DNA of 64,000 nucleotides, from NCBI RefSeq assembly GCF_003732265.1, contig NZ_MOBK01000009.1, positions 186,001 through 250,000 on the forward strand. The letters are read 5' to 3'. A model generated the notes under the pieces. The model did no database searches and was not told where the DNA came from. It saw only the letters and a program-made list of their open reading frames with translations. The DNA is from Pseudomonas brassicacearum. GTDB taxonomy: Bacteria; Pseudomonadota; Gammaproteobacteria; Pseudomonadales; Pseudomonadaceae. This document shows, one piece after another, positions 17,687 to 27,338 of the stretch. The position numbers and the translations under genes were made by a program. Position 1 is the first letter of the stretch. Each line of letters begins with the position of its first letter.

Positions 17687-19786
17687 TTAAACATCCATAG
17701 GTCGGTTGGCAGCCTGGATCGCGGTCAACGCGATGGTGTAGACGATGTCATCGACTTGCGCGCCGCGCGGCAGGTCGTTCACCGGTTTGCGCAGGCCTTG
17801 CAGCATTGGCCCGAGACTCACGCAGTCGGCGCTGCGCTGCACGGCTTTGTGGGTGGTGTTGCCGGTGTTCAGGTCGGGGAACACGAACACCGTGGCGCGA
17901 CCGGCGACCTGACTGTTCGGCGCCAATTGCTTGGCCACGGTTTCGTTGGCAGCGGCGTCGTATTGCAGCGGGCCGTCGATCAGCAGCGAGTTTTGCTGTT
18001 CGTGGGCGAGCAACGTCGCCTCACGGACCTTCTCGACTTCTTCGCCACTGGCGGACTCACCGCTGGAATAGCTGATCATCGCCACCCGCGGGGTGATGCC
18101 GAACGCGGCTGCCGAGTCGGCGCTTTGCAGGGCGATCTCGGCCAGTTCGCTGGCGCTCGGGTGCGGGTTCATCACGCAGTCGCCGTAGACCAGCACTTCT
18201 TCCGGGAACAGCATGAAGAACACTGAGGACACCAGCGTGCAGCCCGGCGCGGTTTTAATCAGCTGCAGGGCAGGGCGGATGGTATTGGCGGTGGAGTGAA
18301 TGACCCCGGACACGAGGCCGTCGACTTCATCCAGCGCCAGCATCATGGTGCCGATCACCACGGTGTCTTCCAGTTGTTGTTCGGCCATCGGCGCGTTAAG
18401 GCTTTTGCTTTTGCGCAGGGCAACCATCGGCTCGACATAACGTTCGCGGATCAGGTCCGGGTCGAGAATTTCCAGCCCCGGTGGCAGCTCGATGCCTTGT
18501 GCGCGAGCCACCGCTTCGACGTCTGCCGGTTTCGCCAACAGCACGCAACGGGCAATGCCTCGGGCCTGACAGATCGCCGCCGCTTGTACGGTCAGCGGTT
18601 CGCTGCCTTCTGGCAACACGATGCGTTTGTTCGCCGCCTGGGCACGCTGGATCAATTGATAGCGGAACACGGCGGGCGACAGGCGCATCTCACGCGGGGT
18701 GCCGCAGCGCTGGTGCAGCCAGTTGGCATCGAGGTGACTGGCGACGAAGTCGGTGATGATCTCCGCACGCTCGCGGTCGTCGATCGGGATTTCCTTGTTC
18801 AAACCGTTCAACTGGTTCGCGGTGTCGTAGGAACCGGTGCTCACTGACAACACCGGCAAACCCGCCTGCAAGGCACCACGGCACAGGTCCATGATGCGCG
18901 GGTCGGGCAGGGTGTCGCTGGTCAGCAACAGGCCGGCCAGCGGCACGCCGTTCATGGCCGCGAGGCTGACGGCGAGAATGATGTCGTCGCGATCACCGGG
19001 CGTCACCACCAGCACACCGGGCTTGAGCAGCTCCACGGTGTTGCGCATGGTGCGGGCGCAGATGATGATTTTGGTCATGCGCCGGGTTTCGTAATCGCCG
19101 GCATTGAGGATTTGTGCGCCCATCAGGTCGGCGACGTCGCGGGTGCGCGGCGCATTCAATTCCGGCTGGAACGGGATGCAGCCCAGCAAGCGGAAATCGC
19201 CGCTGCGCAGCAACGGCGAGTGTTCCTTCAAGCGCGTGGCGAAGACGTCCATGCTTTCGTCGGTCTTGACCTTGTTGAGGATCACACCGAGGACTTTCGG
19301 GTCTTTCGGCCCGCCGAACAATTGTGCCTGCAATTCCACACGGCCGGAGAGTTCGGTCAGGGCTTCGCTTTCTGGTGCGGAGACCAGAATCACGTCGGCA
19401 TCCAGGCTCTTGGCCAAATGCAGATTGACCCGCGCGGCGTAACTGGCGCTGCGGGTCGGGACCATGCCTTCGACGACCAGGACGTCCTTGCCGACGGCGG
19501 CTTGCTGATACAGGGTGATGATTTCTTCGAGCAACTCATCCAGTTGGCCGTCGCCGAGCATGCGCTCGACGTGCGCCAGGCCTAGCGGCTGCGGCGGCCG
19601 CAAACCGTGGGTGCGCGCCACCAGTTCGGTGGAGCGTTCCGGGCCGGTGTCACCCGGATGGGGCTGGGCAATCGGTTTGAAAAAACCGACTTTGAGGCCG
19701 GCGCGCTCAAGCGTGCGCACCAGCCCGAGGCTGATGGAGGTCAGACCCACACCAAAATCGGTGGGTGCGATAAAAAAAGTTTGCAT
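17687..19786 (-). CDS. pta: Phosphate acetyltransferase Pta (long form)
   Basis: Interconverts acetyl-CoA and acetyl phosphate. The 699 residues comprise an N-terminal dethiobiotin-synthetase-like P-loop domain (SLGLVRTLERAGLKVGFFKP region), a central DRTGG domain (about 225-340) and a C-terminal PTA_PTB catalytic domain (from about residue 375). This is the long class II form. ackA is not in the window. It is followed with no gap by the acyltransferase gene. Confidence 0.94.
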   Translation of the reverse strand: MQTFFIAPTDFGVGLTSISLGLVRTLERAGLKVGFFKPIAQPHPGDTGPERSTELVARTHGLRPPQPLGLAHVERMLGDGQLDELLEEIITLYQQAAVGKDVLVVEGMVPTRSASYAARVNLHLAKSLDADVILVSAPESEALTELSGRVELQAQLFGGPKDPKVLGVILNKVKTDESMDVFATRLKEHSPLLRSGDFRLLGCIPFQPELNAPRTRDVADLMGAQILNAGDYETRRMTKIIICARTMRNTVELLKPGVLVVTPGDRDDIILAVSLAAMNGVPLAGLLLTSDTLPDPRIMDLCRGALQAGLPVLSVSTGSYDTANQLNGLNKEIPIDDRERAEIITDFVASHLDANWLHQRCGTPREMRLSPAVFRYQLIQRAQAANKRIVLPEGSEPLTVQAAAICQARGIARCVLLAKPADVEAVARAQGIELPPGLEILDPDLIRERYVEPMVALRKSKSLNAPMAEQQLEDTVVIGTMMLALDEVDGLVSGVIHSTANTIRPALQLIKTAPGCTLVSSVFFMLFPEEVLVYGDCVMNPHPSASELAEIALQSADSAAAFGITPRVAMISYSSGESASGEEVEKVREATLLAHEQQNSLLIDGPLQYDAAANETVAKQLAPNSQVAGRATVFVFPDLNTGNTTHKAVQRSADCVSLGPMLQGLRKPVNDLPRGAQVDDIVYTIALTAIQAANRPMDV

Positions 19787-19846
19787 GCGAATTCTCTAAG
19801 GGAGCATGGCAAAGGCGATCGTTTATACCTGACGATCTACCGAAAT

Positions 19847-20155
19847 TCAGTCGCCAAGGTTATCGCTAACCGGGGCTTGTGCGCACCAACCGCAGTCAAA
19901 GGGCTGGCCTATTTTTTCAATACGTTGCGCGGGGTCCAGGACCCAGGCACGCGATTGCCACGGTGGCTGGTGGCGCAGGTGCTGGGTGTGGCCGCAGGAA
20001 AGCTCGGCCACCCAATGCCCGTCCTCATCCTGATGGAAGCCGGTGACCGTTGCGCCCGGCGTCGCCAACCTTCCGTCCGGGTTGTGTTCGCTTTCGGGCG
20101 ATGGCTTCGCTAAACTTGGACTTTCTTCATTCTTATGCAAAAGGTCTCGCCCCAT
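19847..20155 (-). CDS. DUF3565 family protein
   Basis: Small protein of unknown function, 102 residues from the ATG at 20155. The conserved core is GFHQDEDGHWVAELSCGHTQH followed by RHQPPW and a CGWC pair, suggesting metal binding by the Cys/His residues. The first 45 residues are poorly conserved in character. Its ATG lies in the same CATG palindrome as the slyD start on the other strand; a TTG near residue 41 is another possible start. Confidence 0.65.
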   Translation of the reverse strand: MGRDLLHKNEESPSLAKPSPESEHNPDGRLATPGATVTGFHQDEDGHWVAELSCGHTQHLRHQPPWQSRAWVLDPAQRIEKIGQPFDCGWCAQAPVSDNLGD

Positions 20156-20639
20156 GCTGATCGCCGCCAATAAGGCTGTCTCCATCGACTATACCCTGAC
20201 CAACGACGCTGGTGAGGTCATCGACAGCTCCGCCGGTGGCGCGCCGCTGGTCTACCTGCAAGGCGCAGGTAACATCATCCCGGGCCTGGAAAAGGCTCTG
20301 GAAGGCAAAGCTGTCGGCGACGAGCTGACCGTAGCCGTTGAACCTGAAGATGCCTACGGCGAGTACGCTGCCGAACTGGTCAGCACCCTGAGCCGCAGCA
20401 TGTTCGAAGGCGTCGACGAACTGGAAGTGGGCATGCAGTTCCACGCTTCCGCTCCGGACGGCCAGATGCAGATCGTCACCATTCGCGATCTGGACGGCGA
20501 CGATGTCACCGTCGACGGCAACCACCCGTTGGCCGGTCAGCGCCTGAATTTCCAGGTCAAGATCATCGACATCCGTGACGCCAGCCAGGAAGAAATCGCT
20601 CATGGTCACGTCCATGGCGAAGGTGGCCATCATCACTGA
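20154..20639 (+). CDS. slyD: FKBP-type peptidyl-prolyl isomerase SlyD
   Basis: Cytoplasmic prolyl isomerase and metallochaperone, 161 residues. The FKBP half (YTLTNDAGEVIDSS, IIPGLEKALEGK) encloses an IF chaperone insert, and the C-terminus has a His-rich metal-binding tail (HGHVHGEGGHHH), shorter than in E. coli. The in-frame upstream extension was rejected because MLIAANKAVSIDY is the standard start. Confidence 0.93.
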   Translation: MLIAANKAVSIDYTLTNDAGEVIDSSAGGAPLVYLQGAGNIIPGLEKALEGKAVGDELTVAVEPEDAYGEYAAELVSTLSRSMFEGVDELEVGMQFHASAPDGQMQIVTIRDLDGDDVTVDGNHPLAGQRLNFQVKIIDIRDASQEEIAHGHVHGEGGHHH

Positions 20640-20669
20640 TTTTCTGCGCTAAGCTTTCGAGTACTGGAG

Positions 20670-20691
20670 AGGCGCCCGAGGGCGCCTTTTT
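20670..20691 (+). terminator. Terminator after slyD
   Basis: AGGCGCCC-GA-GGGCGCCT followed by TTTTT. Confidence 0.85.
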
Positions 20692-20762
20692 AGTCGGCGG
20701 CTGTCCCTGGCGGCATTGCCAAGTGGCTGTTTCGAGAAGAACACGGGAATTTGGAGTTCGTC

Positions 20763-21245
20763 ATGAGTGCTTTTCACGAGCTTAAGTTGACAGCCCTGGA
20801 TGGACAGGAGCTACCGCTGGCGCCTTTCAAAGGGCAAGTCGTGCTGGTGGTCAACGTCGCCTCCAAATGTGGCTTGACCCCACAATACGCGGCGCTGGAA
20901 AACCTCTACCAGCAATACAAAGGTAAGGGTTTCAGCGTACTCGGCTTGCCTTGCAACCAGTTTGCCGGGCAGGAGCCGGGTTCCGAGCAGGAAATCCAGG
21001 AGTTTTGCAGCCTCAACTATGGCGTGACCTTTCCGTTGTCCAGCAAGCTGGAAGTCAACGGTCATGAGCGTCATCAGCTGTACCGCCTGCTGGCGGGCGA
21101 GGGCGCGGAATTCCCGGGTGACATCACCTGGAACTTCGAAAAGTTCCTGCTCGGCAAGGACGGTCGTGTGCTGGCGCGGTTTTCCCCGCGTACGGCACCG
21201 GATGATCCGACGATCGTGCATGCGATTGAAAAAGCGCTGAGCTGA
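20763..21245 (+). CDS. Glutathione peroxidase (thioredoxin-type, BtuE-like)
   Basis: 160-residue peroxidase reducing hydroperoxides. Catalytic tetrad residues are visible: Cys36 in ASKCGLTPQY (cysteine, not selenocysteine), Gln in LPCNQFAGQEPG, and Trp/Asn in WNFEKF. Bacterial enzymes of this type usually use thioredoxin. Start at the ATG giving MSAFHELKL. Flanked by terminators, so monocistronic. Confidence 0.9.
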   Translation: MSAFHELKLTALDGQELPLAPFKGQVVLVVNVASKCGLTPQYAALENLYQQYKGKGFSVLGLPCNQFAGQEPGSEQEIQEFCSLNYGVTFPLSSKLEVNGHERHQLYRLLAGEGAEFPGDITWNFEKFLLGKDGRVLARFSPRTAPDDPTIVHAIEKALS

Positions 21246-21251
21246 ACCCTC

Positions 21252-21283
21252 AAAAAATCGCAGCCCTCGGGCTGCGATTTTTT
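21252..21283. terminator. Terminator after the glutathione peroxidase gene
   Basis: AATCGCAGCC/GGCTGCGATT stem with A-run before and T-run after; it can work in both directions. Confidence 0.85.
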
Positions 21284-21402
21284 ATGCCTGCCTTTTGACC
21301 CTTAATCACTCAGATCAATAGTGCTGGGATTCGCTTTGAGCTGCGCATATTATCGTCGTCATAAAATTCCATCCTGTCGATATCGTTTTCGTGGAGTGCC
21401 CC

Positions 21403-22506
21403 ATGCCCGTTAAAGCCCTGTTCAAACCGTTCCACCTCGGCACCCTCGAACTGCCGACCCGCGTCGTCATGGCGCCGATGACCCGCTCGTTTTCGCCGGG
21501 TGGCGTGCCTAATTCCAAAGTGATCGAGTACTACCGTCGCCGCGCCGCCGCAGGGGTTGGCTTGATCATCACCGAAGGCACCACCGTCGGTCACAAGGCG
21601 TCGAACGGCTACCCGAACGTGCCGCATTTCTACGGTGAAGCTGCGCTGGCCGGCTGGAAGAAAGTCGTCGACGCGGTGCATGCCGAAGGCGGCAAGATCG
21701 TTCCACAGCTGTGGCATGTTGGTAGCGTGCGCCGTATCGGCACCGAACCGGATGCGAGCGTCCCGGGTTACGGCCCGTCGGAAAAACTGAAGGACGGTCA
21801 AGTCGTGGTTCACGGCATGACCAAACAGGACATCCAGGACGTGATTGCCGCGTTCGCCCAGGCCGCCAAGGATGCCCAGAGCATCGGTATGGACGGCGTG
21901 GAGATCCACGGTGCCCACGGCTATCTGGTCGACCAGTTCTTCTGGGACGGCAGCAACCAGCGCACCGACGAATACGGTGGCGACCTGGCTGGCCGTTCGC
22001 GTTTTGCCATTGAACTGATCCAGGCTGTGCGTGCCGCGGTCGGTGAAGGCTTCCCGATCATCTTTCGCTTCTCGCAGTGGAAGCAGCAGGATTACACCGC
22101 ACGACTGGTGCAAACTCCGGATGCGCTGGGCGAGTTCCTCAAGCCGTTGTCCGACGCTGGCGTGGACATTTTCCACTGCTCGACACGCCGTTTCTGGGAG
22201 CCGGAGTTCGACGGTTCCGAGCTGAACCTGGCCGGCTGGACTCGCAAATTGACGGGCAAGCCGACCATTACCGTAGGCAGCGTGGGCCTGGATGGCGAGT
22301 TCCTGCAGTTCATGGTCAACACCGACAAGATCGCCCAACCGGCGAGCCTGGAGAAACTGCTGGAGCGTTTGAACAACGACGAGTTCGATCTGGTGGCGGT
22401 GGGTCGTGCGTTGCTGGTTGATCCGGATTGGGCGCAGAAGGTGCGTGACGGCCGTGAAGAAGACATCCTGCCGTTCAGCCGTGAGGCGTTGATGACCTTG
22501 GTTTAA
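21403..22506 (+). CDS. Old Yellow Enzyme family NADH:flavin oxidoreductase
   Basis: 367-residue FMN-dependent TIM-barrel ene-reductase. The N-terminal MAPMTRSFS, the active-site GVEIHGAHGYLVDQF and the loop NQRTDEYGGDLAGRSRF are typical. The physiological substrate is unknown; relatives reduce activated alkenes. It is monocistronic between a terminator and a REP pair. Confidence 0.9.
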   Translation: MPVKALFKPFHLGTLELPTRVVMAPMTRSFSPGGVPNSKVIEYYRRRAAAGVGLIITEGTTVGHKASNGYPNVPHFYGEAALAGWKKVVDAVHAEGGKIVPQLWHVGSVRRIGTEPDASVPGYGPSEKLKDGQVVVHGMTKQDIQDVIAAFAQAAKDAQSIGMDGVEIHGAHGYLVDQFFWDGSNQRTDEYGGDLAGRSRFAIELIQAVRAAVGEGFPIIFRFSQWKQQDYTARLVQTPDALGEFLKPLSDAGVDIFHCSTRRFWEPEFDGSELNLAGWTRKLTGKPTITVGSVGLDGEFLQFMVNTDKIAQPASLEKLLERLNNDEFDLVAVGRALLVDPDWAQKVRDGREEDILPFSREALMTLV

Positions 22507-22520
22507 GCGGCGACTGGAAG

Positions 22521-22604
22521 GGCCTCTTCGCGAGCAAGCCCGCTCCCACAGGTTTTGTGCACGACGCAGAACCTTTGTGGGAGCGAGCCTGCTCGCGAAG
22601 ACGG
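22521..22604. repeat. REP doublet (REPIN-like)
   Basis: Two inverted REP cores (CTTCGCGAGCAAGCCCGCTC and GGGAGCGAGCCTGCTCGCGA) around about 35 bases, between two convergent genes. Confidence 0.85.
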
Positions 22605-22623
22605 ATTTAATGTCACTCAACAG

Positions 22624-23799
22624 TCAGGATAAGGTCTGTGCCTCAGGCACCACGACTTCCCCCACACAAGCCCCCCGCAACTGCCCCTCGAACTGCTCGA
22701 TAATCGCCGCCCAACCCTGCCGGCTCGCATGCTGGCGCGCATTCAGGCGCACACACCGCAAGGTCTCGCGCTCTTCCAGCAGCCACACTGCCGCCTCACA
22801 GAACGCCTCTTCATCCCCCGGCATTGCCAGCACGCCGTTATAGCCATGACGGATATGTTGAGCGGCCGCCGCCTGATCGTAAGCGACCACCCCCAACCCC
22901 GAGGCCAATGCCTCAAGCACCACGTTGCCGAAGGTTTCGGTCATGCTCGGAAACAGGAACACATCACCGGATGCGTAGTGACTGGCCAACGCTTCGCCAC
23001 GTTGTGAACCGCAGAACACTGCCTCGGGCAGCTCCTGCTCCAGCGCCGCTCGTTGCGGGCCATCACCGATCACGATCAAACGCAGGTTGCGCTGCGGATA
23101 AGTCGCCTTCAATACCTCGTAACTGCGCTTGAGCAAGCCGAGGTTTTTCTCGGGGGCCAAGCGTCCGACATGGATGATCGCGATGTCATTCTCGGCCAGT
23201 CCCCACTGTTCGCGCAGCGATGCCAGCCTTTTGCTCGGATGAAACAATTGGCTGTCGACACCCCGGGAGAGCAATGCCAGGCGTTCGAAGCTGCGACGCT
23301 CAAGCTCCATTCGCTGGCTGGGGCTTGGCACCAATGTCAGGGTCGAACGGTTGTGGAACCAGCGCAGGTAGTGAGTCAGCATTCGCGTCAGCAACCCCAA
23401 TCCGTATTGGCTGGAGTACTGCTGAAAGTTGGTGTGAAAGCCGCTGACCACCGAAATCCCCAGCCGCCGAGCCGCGCGTAACGCGGACAAACCCAGCGGC
23501 CCTTCAGTGGCGATGTACAGCACGTCCGGGCGATGCCGGGTCCAACGCCTCAGCAGCTTGTGCATCGACGACTGGCCCCATTGCAAGCCGGGATAGCCCG
23601 GTAGCGGCCAGCCGCGACACAACAGCAAATCATCGTCACTGCTCATCTGCTGATCACACAGTTGGCGTGGCCGGACCAATTCCACCTGATGCCCGCGCGC
23701 GCGCAAACCGTCGCACAAACGGCCAAGGGTATTGGCCACGCCGTTGATTTCCGGAGGGAATGTTTCAGTGATCAGGGTGATATGCAGAGCTGTCGTCAT
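22624..23799 (-). CDS. GT4-family glycosyltransferase
   Basis: 391-residue GT-B fold enzyme. The N-terminus (ITLITETFPPEINGVANTL) and the C-terminal nucleotide-sugar motif ETFGNVVLEALASG (E-x7-E) match the GT4 family, including GDP-mannose-dependent alpha-mannosyltransferase-like proteins. The acceptor is unknown. The frame is open to 23901, overlapping cysZ; MTTALHITL at 23799 is preferred as it avoids that overlap. Confidence 0.82.
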   Translation of the reverse strand: MTTALHITLITETFPPEINGVANTLGRLCDGLRARGHQVELVRPRQLCDQQMSSDDDLLLCRGWPLPGYPGLQWGQSSMHKLLRRWTRHRPDVLYIATEGPLGLSALRAARRLGISVVSGFHTNFQQYSSQYGLGLLTRMLTHYLRWFHNRSTLTLVPSPSQRMELERRSFERLALLSRGVDSQLFHPSKRLASLREQWGLAENDIAIIHVGRLAPEKNLGLLKRSYEVLKATYPQRNLRLIVIGDGPQRAALEQELPEAVFCGSQRGEALASHYASGDVFLFPSMTETFGNVVLEALASGLGVVAYDQAAAAQHIRHGYNGVLAMPGDEEAFCEAAVWLLEERETLRCVRLNARQHASRQGWAAIIEQFEGQLRGACVGEVVVPEAQTLS

Positions 23800-23863
23800 G
23801 ACCTCAGTGTCGGCTGAGGCCATGTCGTCATTGTGGCGCTTTGATGATGGATTTATGACCTGA

Positions 23864-24616
23864 TCAGCGCTGGGCCACCAGATTTTCCGCGCCGCGCTCA
23901 CGCACCCAGAACAGCGTCGCCCCGGCCACGGCGGCCGGCATCATCAGAATGTTCACCACCGGGATCAGCAGCACCAGATACACGCTGCCGCCGAAGCTCA
24001 TGCTCTGCCAGCGTTTCTGGCGCAGCCAGGCGAGCATTTCGTTCCAGCCCAGCTTGTGGTTGTCCGCCGGGTAGTCGATGTACTGGATCGCCATCATCCA
24101 CACCCCGAACAGTAGCCACAGCGGCGCGGCGATGATGTTGACCACCGGGATGAAGGACAGGATGAACAGGCCGATCGCCCGGGGCAGGAAGTAGCCGAGT
24201 TTGCGCATCTCCCGGGACAGGGTGCGCGGGACCATGGCGATCAGTTCGCCCCAGCTGAAGGACGGGAAATCGTCGGTGCCGCGTACCACCACTTCGACTT
24301 TCTCAGCGAGGAAGCCGTTGAAGGGGGCGGCGATGACATTGGCGAGCATGGTGAAGGTGAAAAACACCATCAACACCACCAGCACCACGAAAATCGGCCA
24401 GAGAATGTAGCTGAGAAAACTCAGCCAGTCGGGCAGGGTGGGCATCAGCGTATCGACCCACAGGCTGAATTGATGGCCGGCCAGGTAAATCAATCCGACG
24501 AACAGCACCAGGTTGATGGCCAGCGGCAACAACACGAATAAACGCAGGCTGGGGCTGAGGACCAACTTGAGGCCTTCGCGCAGGTATTGCGGTCCGGACA
24601 GGACGGGTGCGGGCAT
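23864..24616 (-). CDS. cysZ: Sulfate transporter CysZ
   Basis: Inner-membrane protein of the CysZ/EI24 family supplying sulfate for cysteine synthesis. The 250 residues begin SGPQYLREGLKLVLSPSLR and have about four hydrophobic segments (near 26-48, 66-95, 142-175, 200-232). It is divergent from trxB and 64 bases upstream of the glycosyltransferase gene. Confidence 0.88.
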   Translation of the reverse strand: MPAPVLSGPQYLREGLKLVLSPSLRLFVLLPLAINLVLFVGLIYLAGHQFSLWVDTLMPTLPDWLSFLSYILWPIFVVLVVLMVFFTFTMLANVIAAPFNGFLAEKVEVVVRGTDDFPSFSWGELIAMVPRTLSREMRKLGYFLPRAIGLFILSFIPVVNIIAAPLWLLFGVWMMAIQYIDYPADNHKLGWNEMLAWLRQKRWQSMSFGGSVYLVLLIPVVNILMMPAAVAGATLFWVRERGAENLVAQR

Positions 24617-24929
24617 AACGTGCTCCGGGCAGAGGGAAACGCGCCGACCTTACCGGCTTTGCCGGAAGGGGGAAAGCGCGGCGGCGGTATCGACATTCAC
24701 TGTAACAAAGACGCCTTTATAGTCGCCGCAGTGGGATAGAGACCACCTATGAGCTGGATTGTTAAACCGTATTTCCTTAATCTTCGCCCCCTCGATACGC
24801 TGCACCCAATCTTTTTGCAGGACTGTCGTACCCAAGCCTTCCCCAAGGTCAACCACGGTCCTTTTTTATTCCCGCCGGCAATCCGGCGTTCCGCGCCCGG
24901 TGTTCAGGGCCGGTCAACAGGAGCAGGTC
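24617..24929. other. cysZ-trxB divergent intergenic region
   Basis: 313 bases without a convincing gene. It contains a plausible plus-strand promoter (TTCACT, 16-base spacer, TATAGT, near 24697-24724) about 205 bases upstream of trxB, and the trxB ribosome binding site (CAGGAG). Short open frames on both strands show no recognisable protein. Confidence 0.5.
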
Positions 24930-25892
24930 ATGTCTGAAGTCCGTCATTCGCGAGTGATTATTCTCGGTTCCGGCCCTGCCGGTTACAGCGCTGCGGTCTA
25001 TGCCGCCCGTGCCAACCTCAAGCCGCTGCTGATCACCGGCATGCAAGCCGGCGGTCAACTGACCACCACCACCGAAGTCGACAACTGGCCGGGCGACGTC
25101 CACGGTCTGACCGGCCCGGTGTTGATGGAGCGCATGAAAGAACACGCCGAGCGTTTTGAGACCGAGATCGTTTTTGATCACATCAATGCCGTGGACTTCG
25201 CTTCCAAGCCGTACACCCTGATCGGCGACAGCGCGAAGTACACCTGCGACGCACTGATCATCGCGACCGGTGCCAGCGCTCGTTACCTGGGCCTGCCGTC
25301 CGAAGAAGCGTTCATGGGCAAAGGCGTGTCGGCCTGCGCGACCTGCGACGGTTTCTTCTATCGCAACAAGCCAGTGGCTGTGGTTGGCGGCGGCAACACC
25401 GCGGTTGAAGAAGCCCTGTACCTGGCCAACATCGCCAGCAAGGTGACCCTGATCCACCGTCGCGAAACCTTCCGCGCCGAGAAGATCCTGATCGACAAGC
25501 TCAATGCCCGGGTTGCCGAAGGCAAGATCGAGCTGAAACTGAACTCGAACCTGGACGAAGTCCTGGGCGACAACATGGGCGTGACCGGTGCTCGCCTGAA
25601 GAACAACGACGGCAGCTTCGACGAGCTGAAAGTCGACGGCGTGTTCATCGCCATCGGCCACACCCCGAACACCTCGTTGTTCGAAGGTCAGCTGACGTTG
25701 AAAGACGGCTACCTGGTGGTGCAAGGCGGCCGTGAAGGCAACGCCACGGCGACCAGCGTCGAAGGTATCTTTGCCGCCGGTGACGTGGCTGACCACGTTT
25801 ACCGTCAGGCCATCACCTCGGCCGGCGCTGGCTGCATGGCGGCACTGGACACCGAGCGTTACCTGGACGACCTGCAGAACGCCAAGTTCTGA
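24930..25892 (+). CDS. trxB: Thioredoxin-disulfide reductase TrxB
   Basis: FAD flavoenzyme transferring electrons from NADPH to thioredoxin. The 320 residues contain GSGPAGYSAA (FAD), the redox-active CATC pair (Cys136/Cys139), GGGNTAVEEALYLA (NADPH) and the C-terminal GIFAAGDV. The upstream in-frame ATG was rejected in favour of MSEVRHSRVI after GGAG. Confidence 0.96.
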   Translation: MSEVRHSRVIILGSGPAGYSAAVYAARANLKPLLITGMQAGGQLTTTTEVDNWPGDVHGLTGPVLMERMKEHAERFETEIVFDHINAVDFASKPYTLIGDSAKYTCDALIIATGASARYLGLPSEEAFMGKGVSACATCDGFFYRNKPVAVVGGGNTAVEEALYLANIASKVTLIHRRETFRAEKILIDKLNARVAEGKIELKLNSNLDEVLGDNMGVTGARLKNNDGSFDELKVDGVFIAIGHTPNTSLFEGQLTLKDGYLVVQGGREGNATATSVEGIFAAGDVADHVYRQAITSAGAGCMAALDTERYLDDLQNAKF

Positions 25893-25905
25893 GATCGTTG
25901 AAATG

Positions 25906-25932
25906 AAAAAACCGGCTTCGGCCGGTTTTTTT
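25906..25932. terminator. Bidirectional terminator between trxB and the aminotransferase gene
   Basis: AAAAAACCGGC-TTCG-GCCGGTTTTTTT, serving two convergent genes. Confidence 0.9.
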
Positions 25933-25948
25933 GTGCCCACGATTATCG

Positions 25949-27199
25949 TCAGTCAAGTTTTTTCAGGCAGGCCTCAAGGATGTCCAGCCCTTCCTCCAGC
26001 ACGGAGGCTTCGGTGGTCAACGGTGCCAGCAGGCGGATGATGTGGCGCGACTTGCCGCTGGGCATCAGCAGCAAGCCTGCCTCCCGGGCTAACGCCAGCA
26101 ATTGCGTCAACTGGGCCGGCGCCGGAGTGCCGTCAGCATGGGCCAACTCGATGCCGCGCATCGCGCCAATACCGGTCAAGCGCCCCAGATACGGTGAAAG
26201 TTTGCTGTCGCGCCAGGCTTGGTAACGGCTGACGATCGCTTCTTCCTGCTGCGCGCCCCAGGCTTGCAGGTTGGCATCCGTCATTTCATCCAGCGTCGCC
26301 AATCCGGCGGCGCAGGCGATGGGATTGCCCGAGTAAGTGCCGCCCAGCCCGCCCTTGGGCAACGTGTCGAGCAATGCCTTGCGCCCGACCACTGCGCCCA
26401 GCGGCACACCGCCGGCAATGCTTTTGCCGAGCAGGATCAAATCCGGCTCGATGCCCAGTCGCGAAAACGCAAAGCGCTCGCCGGTGCGGCCGAAGCCGGA
26501 CTGGATCTCATCGGCGATCAGCAGGATGTTCTTTTCATCGCAGAACGTGCGCAGCGCTTGAGCGAACTCCACGTCCATCGCGAGGAAGCCTGCTTCACCT
26601 TGCACCGGTTCAACGATAAAACACGCCACGTCTTCAACGTCGATTTCCACGCTGAACAGTCGGTCCATGGCTTTCAGCGCTTCAGCGCAGGTCACGCCGT
26701 TGTCCTTGCTCGGGTAGGGCAGGTGAAACACCGGCCCTGGCAACACGCCGACTTTCTGTTTGTAGGGGGCGACCTTGCCGTTGAGGTTGAGGGTGGCGAG
26801 GGTGCGGCCGTGGAAGGCGCCGTCGAAGGCGATCACGGCGGTGCGCCCGGTGGCGCCACGGACGATCTTCAGGGCGTTTTCCGCCGCTTCCGCGCCGCTG
26901 TTGGTGAGCATGCCGCTGACCGGGTAATCGACCGGCATGAACGCGCTCAGGCGTTCCATCAGTTCGAGGTAGGGCACATGCGGGGCGGCGTTGAACGCGT
27001 AGTGGGTCAGGCGGGTGGCTTGTTCGCGAATGGCGTCGACGATGCGCGGGTGGCAATGGCCGAGGTTCAGCACGCCGATGCCACCGACGAAGTCGATGTA
27101 GCGTTTGCCATCGGTGTCCCAGACCTCGGCATTTTTGCCGTGGCTGAGCGTGACAGGATGAACGATGTTGATCGACCGGCTGATGGATTCGCTGCTCAT
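25949..27199 (-). CDS. Class III aminotransferase, 2-aminoadipate/4-aminobutyrate transaminase type
   Basis: 416-residue PLP-dependent enzyme of the ornithine/GABA aminotransferase family. It has TNSGAEAAENALK, the Asp motif LIADEIQSGFGRTG and the PLP lysine in LLGKSIAGGVPLGA. It closely resembles, from memory, P. putida PP_4108, a 2-aminoadipate transaminase of D-lysine catabolism; a GabT role cannot be excluded. No catabolic partner genes are adjacent. Confidence 0.75.
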   Translation of the reverse strand: MSSESISRSINIVHPVTLSHGKNAEVWDTDGKRYIDFVGGIGVLNLGHCHPRIVDAIREQATRLTHYAFNAAPHVPYLELMERLSAFMPVDYPVSGMLTNSGAEAAENALKIVRGATGRTAVIAFDGAFHGRTLATLNLNGKVAPYKQKVGVLPGPVFHLPYPSKDNGVTCAEALKAMDRLFSVEIDVEDVACFIVEPVQGEAGFLAMDVEFAQALRTFCDEKNILLIADEIQSGFGRTGERFAFSRLGIEPDLILLGKSIAGGVPLGAVVGRKALLDTLPKGGLGGTYSGNPIACAAGLATLDEMTDANLQAWGAQQEEAIVSRYQAWRDSKLSPYLGRLTGIGAMRGIELAHADGTPAPAQLTQLLALAREAGLLLMPSGKSRHIIRLLAPLTTEASVLEEGLDILEACLKKLD

Positions 27200-27338
27200 G
27201 GATGACCGACTCTGAAGAAGGGATGCTTCTTTTTATCTAAGCCGTGAGCAGTGGTTTGGGGCAAACGAAATAAAGTGGCCGGGTCAATCTTAAAAGTCGG
27301 GATGTTGCCTGACGGGGGGGGCTAGCGAAACGCAATTG

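Noticed and set aside
22624..23901. Extended start for the glycosyltransferase at 23901
   Set aside because: The extra 34 residues are not typical of GT4 enzymes and would overlap cysZ by 38 bases.
24650..24937. Short frames on both strands between cysZ and trxB
   Set aside because: They overlap each other, lack good ribosome binding sites and show no recognisable protein.
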